Below, piece after piece: positions 5,426 through 6,901 of a DNA stretch of 6,901 nt (position 1 is its first letter; each line of letters starts with the position of its first letter). The stretch is from contig JAFVWD010000080.1 in NCBI GenBank assembly GCA_017501865.1, positions 1 to 6,901 on the forward strand, written 5' to 3'. The DNA is from Clostridia bacterium (lineage in GTDB: Bacteria > Bacillota > Clostridia > Oscillospirales > Acutalibacteraceae). The notes under the pieces were generated by a model. That model saw only the letters and a program-made list of their open reading frames with translations. It was not told the DNA's origin and did not search any database. The position numbers and the translations under genes are program-made.

Positions 5426-5469
5426 TCCTTTGATTGTTTAGATTTGCAGATATGAAAATTTCGGGATTA

Positions 5470-5498
5470 TTGAATTCCTAAAAATCTTATGATAATAT
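5470..5498 (+). promoter_or_regulatory. Promoter of the hydrolase/phosphotransferase operon
   Basis: TTGAAT (5470-5475), a 17-nt spacer ending in an extended -10 TGA, and TAATAT (5493-5498) predict transcription from about 5505. That leaves a leader of under 20 nt before the ATG at 5524 and almost none before the alternative ATG at 5512. A shifted -10 GATAAT (5491-5496) is also possible. Confidence 0.5.
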
Positions 5499-5523
5499 TT
5501 AAAATAGAAGGATGGGTGATTGT

Positions 5524-6447
5524 ATGCAGTCTATGACCTCAAAAATCTTTATGGCAACTTTGCGTATAATTTTTCATTCTCCATTATTTGATAGTTCAAA
5601 ATTATCTGACAATGCGGCAAAGCTGACAAAAGATAAAAAGTCAAGATATAAGCCATCAAAGAACTTTACATATACAAAGCATTCTGTTGAAGATGTTAAA
5701 TACGAAAAGATTATTAATAAGAATTGCAATACAGAAAAAGTTATATTGATGATTCACGGTGGCGGATTCAAATTTGAACTGAATGATTTTTACCGCAAGC
5801 TTGCCGAGAAATATAGCAATACATTCTGTGGTGCAACTGTAATAAATGTTGACTACGGGAGATTCCCTGAGCATCAGCTCCCGTCACAGATGCACGATGT
5901 TGTGAAAATATATTTGCATTTATTAGATGAGGGAATAAACACTTCAGATATTATATTTATTGGTGACAGTGCAGGAGCCACATTGGCTATGACATCTTGC
6001 CTTTGGCTCAGAGATAATGATTATCCTTTACCCATACACATTGTTTGCTTTTCTTTATGGGCAGATGCAACCTCAAGCGGAGATTCTAAAATTACAAATG
6101 CATATACTGACCCGTTTTATGGAATTGCGAAGCACAAAAAAGTAGAAGATAATCTTCATTTATTAAGAAGAATATCAAAATATGTTCTGAATGTTGACAG
6201 GACCGACCCTTATATTTCACCCTTGTTCGGTAGCTTTGAAAACTTCCCGAAGGTTACATTGATATGCGGAACTGCAGAATTGGATGAGAGTGATAGTGAC
6301 AGAGTGTATGCAAAAATGAAGGGTGCAAATGTAGATGTAGAACTTCATAAATTTGAAGGTATGTGCCATTGCTTTCAGTTGTTTTCATTTTTGCCTGAAA
6401 GCAAAACAGCATACCAAATTGTCAAAAGAAGAATTACGGAGGAATAA
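5524..6447 (+). CDS. Alpha/beta hydrolase, hormone-sensitive-lipase-like esterase family
   Basis: A 307-residue alpha/beta-hydrolase of the HGGG (family IV, HSL-like) type, acting on carboxyl esters or acyl groups of an unknown small substrate. Seen, numbered from this start: oxyanion-hole motif HGGGF (78-82), nucleophile elbow GDSAG (147-151) with Ser149, probable acid Asp254 in TAELDESD, and His282 in MCHCF. The order and spacing match the family's Ser-Asp-His triad. No signal peptide is evident, so it is probably cytosolic. ATG 5524 is preferred because AGAAGG (5506-5511) and GGGTGA lie at usable distances; ATG 5512, only 1 nt from AGAAGG, would add four residues (MGDC). Its stop is 2 nt before the phosphotransferase start, and the GGAGG for that next gene lies inside this coding end, suggesting translational coupling. 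Confidence 0.87.
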   Translation: MQSMTSKIFMATLRIIFHSPLFDSSKLSDNAAKLTKDKKSRYKPSKNFTYTKHSVEDVKYEKIINKNCNTEKVILMIHGGGFKFELNDFYRKLAEKYSNTFCGATVINVDYGRFPEHQLPSQMHDVVKIYLHLLDEGINTSDIIFIGDSAGATLAMTSCLWLRDNDYPLPIHIVCFSLWADATSSGDSKITNAYTDPFYGIAKHKKVEDNLHLLRRISKYVLNVDRTDPYISPLFGSFENFPKVTLICGTAELDESDSDRVYAKMKGANVDVELHKFEGMCHCFQLFSFLPESKTAYQIVKRRITEE

Positions 6448-6449
6448 CA

Positions 6450-6901
6450 ATGAAAATTCTCGATAATGGCAACAAACAAATATTACCCATTTTACCAGAG
6501 ATTATTTCAAAAGAATTGGGTAAGAATGCCGATAAGTTTAAGTTTATTGGTGGCGGTAGTTTTGGCAGAGTTTATAGAGCTGTGCTTTCCGATGGAAAAA
6601 CTATTGCTATAAAAGCCTACCGAGTACAGGGTTCGCAATATGAAGAAGCAGAACAGCTTAAAATTTTGTCAAGGAACACCAGTGTAAAAATGCCTGAGGT
6701 TCTTTTTACGTATGAGGATGAAAATACAGCAATTTTAGCTATGAGCTTTGTAGACGGACAGAATGTATTAAACCCAATATTCTTGCTAAAAAGCAAAGAG
6801 CAGAAACAGAAATTTGCTCAAGATGTTGTTTCAGGTATGTTCCAGTGGCACAACGTAACAAACGACAGATTTGGTTCTTTGGGAAATCCTGTTTATGATA
6901 G
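6450..6901 (+). CDS. APH/kinase-fold phosphotransferase (partial, cut by right edge)
   Basis: The first 150 residues of a kinase-fold enzyme, probably of the aminoglycoside phosphotransferase (APH) superfamily that phosphorylates antibiotics or other small molecules. Seen: glycine-rich ATP loop GGGSFGRVYRA (34-44), the invariant Lys in AIKAYR (Lys55), acidic residues in YEEAEQLKIL (64-73) where the alpha-C Glu is expected, a hinge-like MSFVDGQNV (98-106), and MFQWHNVTNDRFGSLGN (130-146), which resembles the LHxxxxxxFG segment of APH proteins. The catalytic HxD loop is not yet reached. The ATG at 6450 follows GGAGG (6438-6442, 7-nt spacing), 2 nt after the hydrolase stop. A Ser/Thr protein kinase or fructosamine-kinase-like enzyme cannot be excluded without the rest. 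Confidence 0.78.
   Translation, partial: MKILDNGNKQILPILPEIISKELGKNADKFKFIGGGSFGRVYRAVLSDGKTIAIKAYRVQGSQYEEAEQLKILSRNTSVKMPEVLFTYEDENTAILAMSFVDGQNVLNPIFLLKSKEQKQKFAQDVVSGMFQWHNVTNDRFGSLGNPVYD

Larger units (their letters stand above)
5189..5469. other. Non-coding gap holding hairpins and a tRNA remnant
   Basis: No gene could be supported here. It contains a 7-bp hairpin (5233-5253), a strong 11-bp hairpin terminator (5257-5284), two CCCCTAT copies 10 nt apart (5316-5322, 5326-5332), a minus-strand tRNA 3' fragment (5335-5358) and a weak inverted repeat (5387-5415). The mix of tRNA remnant and hairpins next to a mobile-type gene looks like the edge of an old insertion. Confidence 0.6.

Noticed and set aside
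5335..5440. A complete tRNA or tRNA pseudogene on the minus strand
   Set aside because: Only the T-arm and 3' acceptor strand can be found; no anticodon arm, D-arm or 5' acceptor occurs at the right distance.

Overview
The window reads as chromosomal DNA from a low-GC anaerobic Firmicute, most likely class Clostridia (an Oscillospirales/Ruminococcus-like gut bacterium). The evidence is the AT-rich composition, strong AGGAGG-type ribosome binding sites, sigma-A promoters with 17-nt spacers, a clostridial-type histidyl-tRNA synthetase with a cysteine-rich insertion, and a CCA-encoding tRNA. The genus assignment is an inference.

Left part (1-4205, all on the minus strand; in transcription order xylulokinase-like kinase, mgsA, hisS, cyclase-family hydrolase, then a gene cut by the left edge). 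The sugar kinase has its own promoter. mgsA (methylglyoxal synthase) has a separate and very good promoter. A hairpin terminator lies between mgsA and hisS, and hisS, the cyclase-family metal hydrolase and the truncated gene are closely packed like an operon. The MgsA protein keeps the catalytic Asp but lacks two residues usually conserved around the substrate pocket (His98 and Asp101 of the E. coli enzyme).

Middle (4206-4694). A divergent promoter region separates the kinase from a small stable-RNA operon on the plus strand: promoter, leader hairpin, 5S rRNA, spacer hairpin, tRNA-Asn(GTT) with encoded CCA, and a strong terminator. No 16S or 23S gene is in the window.

Accessory stretch (4661-5511). 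It starts with a nested palindromic repeat: a 17-nt perfect inverted repeat, whose left arm is also the 5' arm of the tRNA terminator, encloses heptamer repeats of the TTCACTA type that recur inverted on the far side. It is followed by a small four-helix-bundle gene (the family of 23S rRNA intervening-sequence proteins, related to Avd) with its own promoter, two hairpins, and an isolated 3' fragment of a tRNA gene on the minus strand. This looks like a small insertion or recombination scar beside the RNA operon.

Right part (5470-6901, plus strand). A promoter drives an alpha/beta hydrolase of the HGGGF/GDSAG (hormone-sensitive lipase-like) type. It is followed after 2 nt by the start of an APH/kinase-fold phosphotransferase that runs off the right edge. 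The pair is probably translationally coupled and may act on a shared small molecule; the substrate cannot be read from the sequence.

No CRISPR array, transposase, reverse transcriptase or integrase gene is visible. The most unusual items are the repeat/four-helix/tRNA-remnant segment and the altered MgsA active site.
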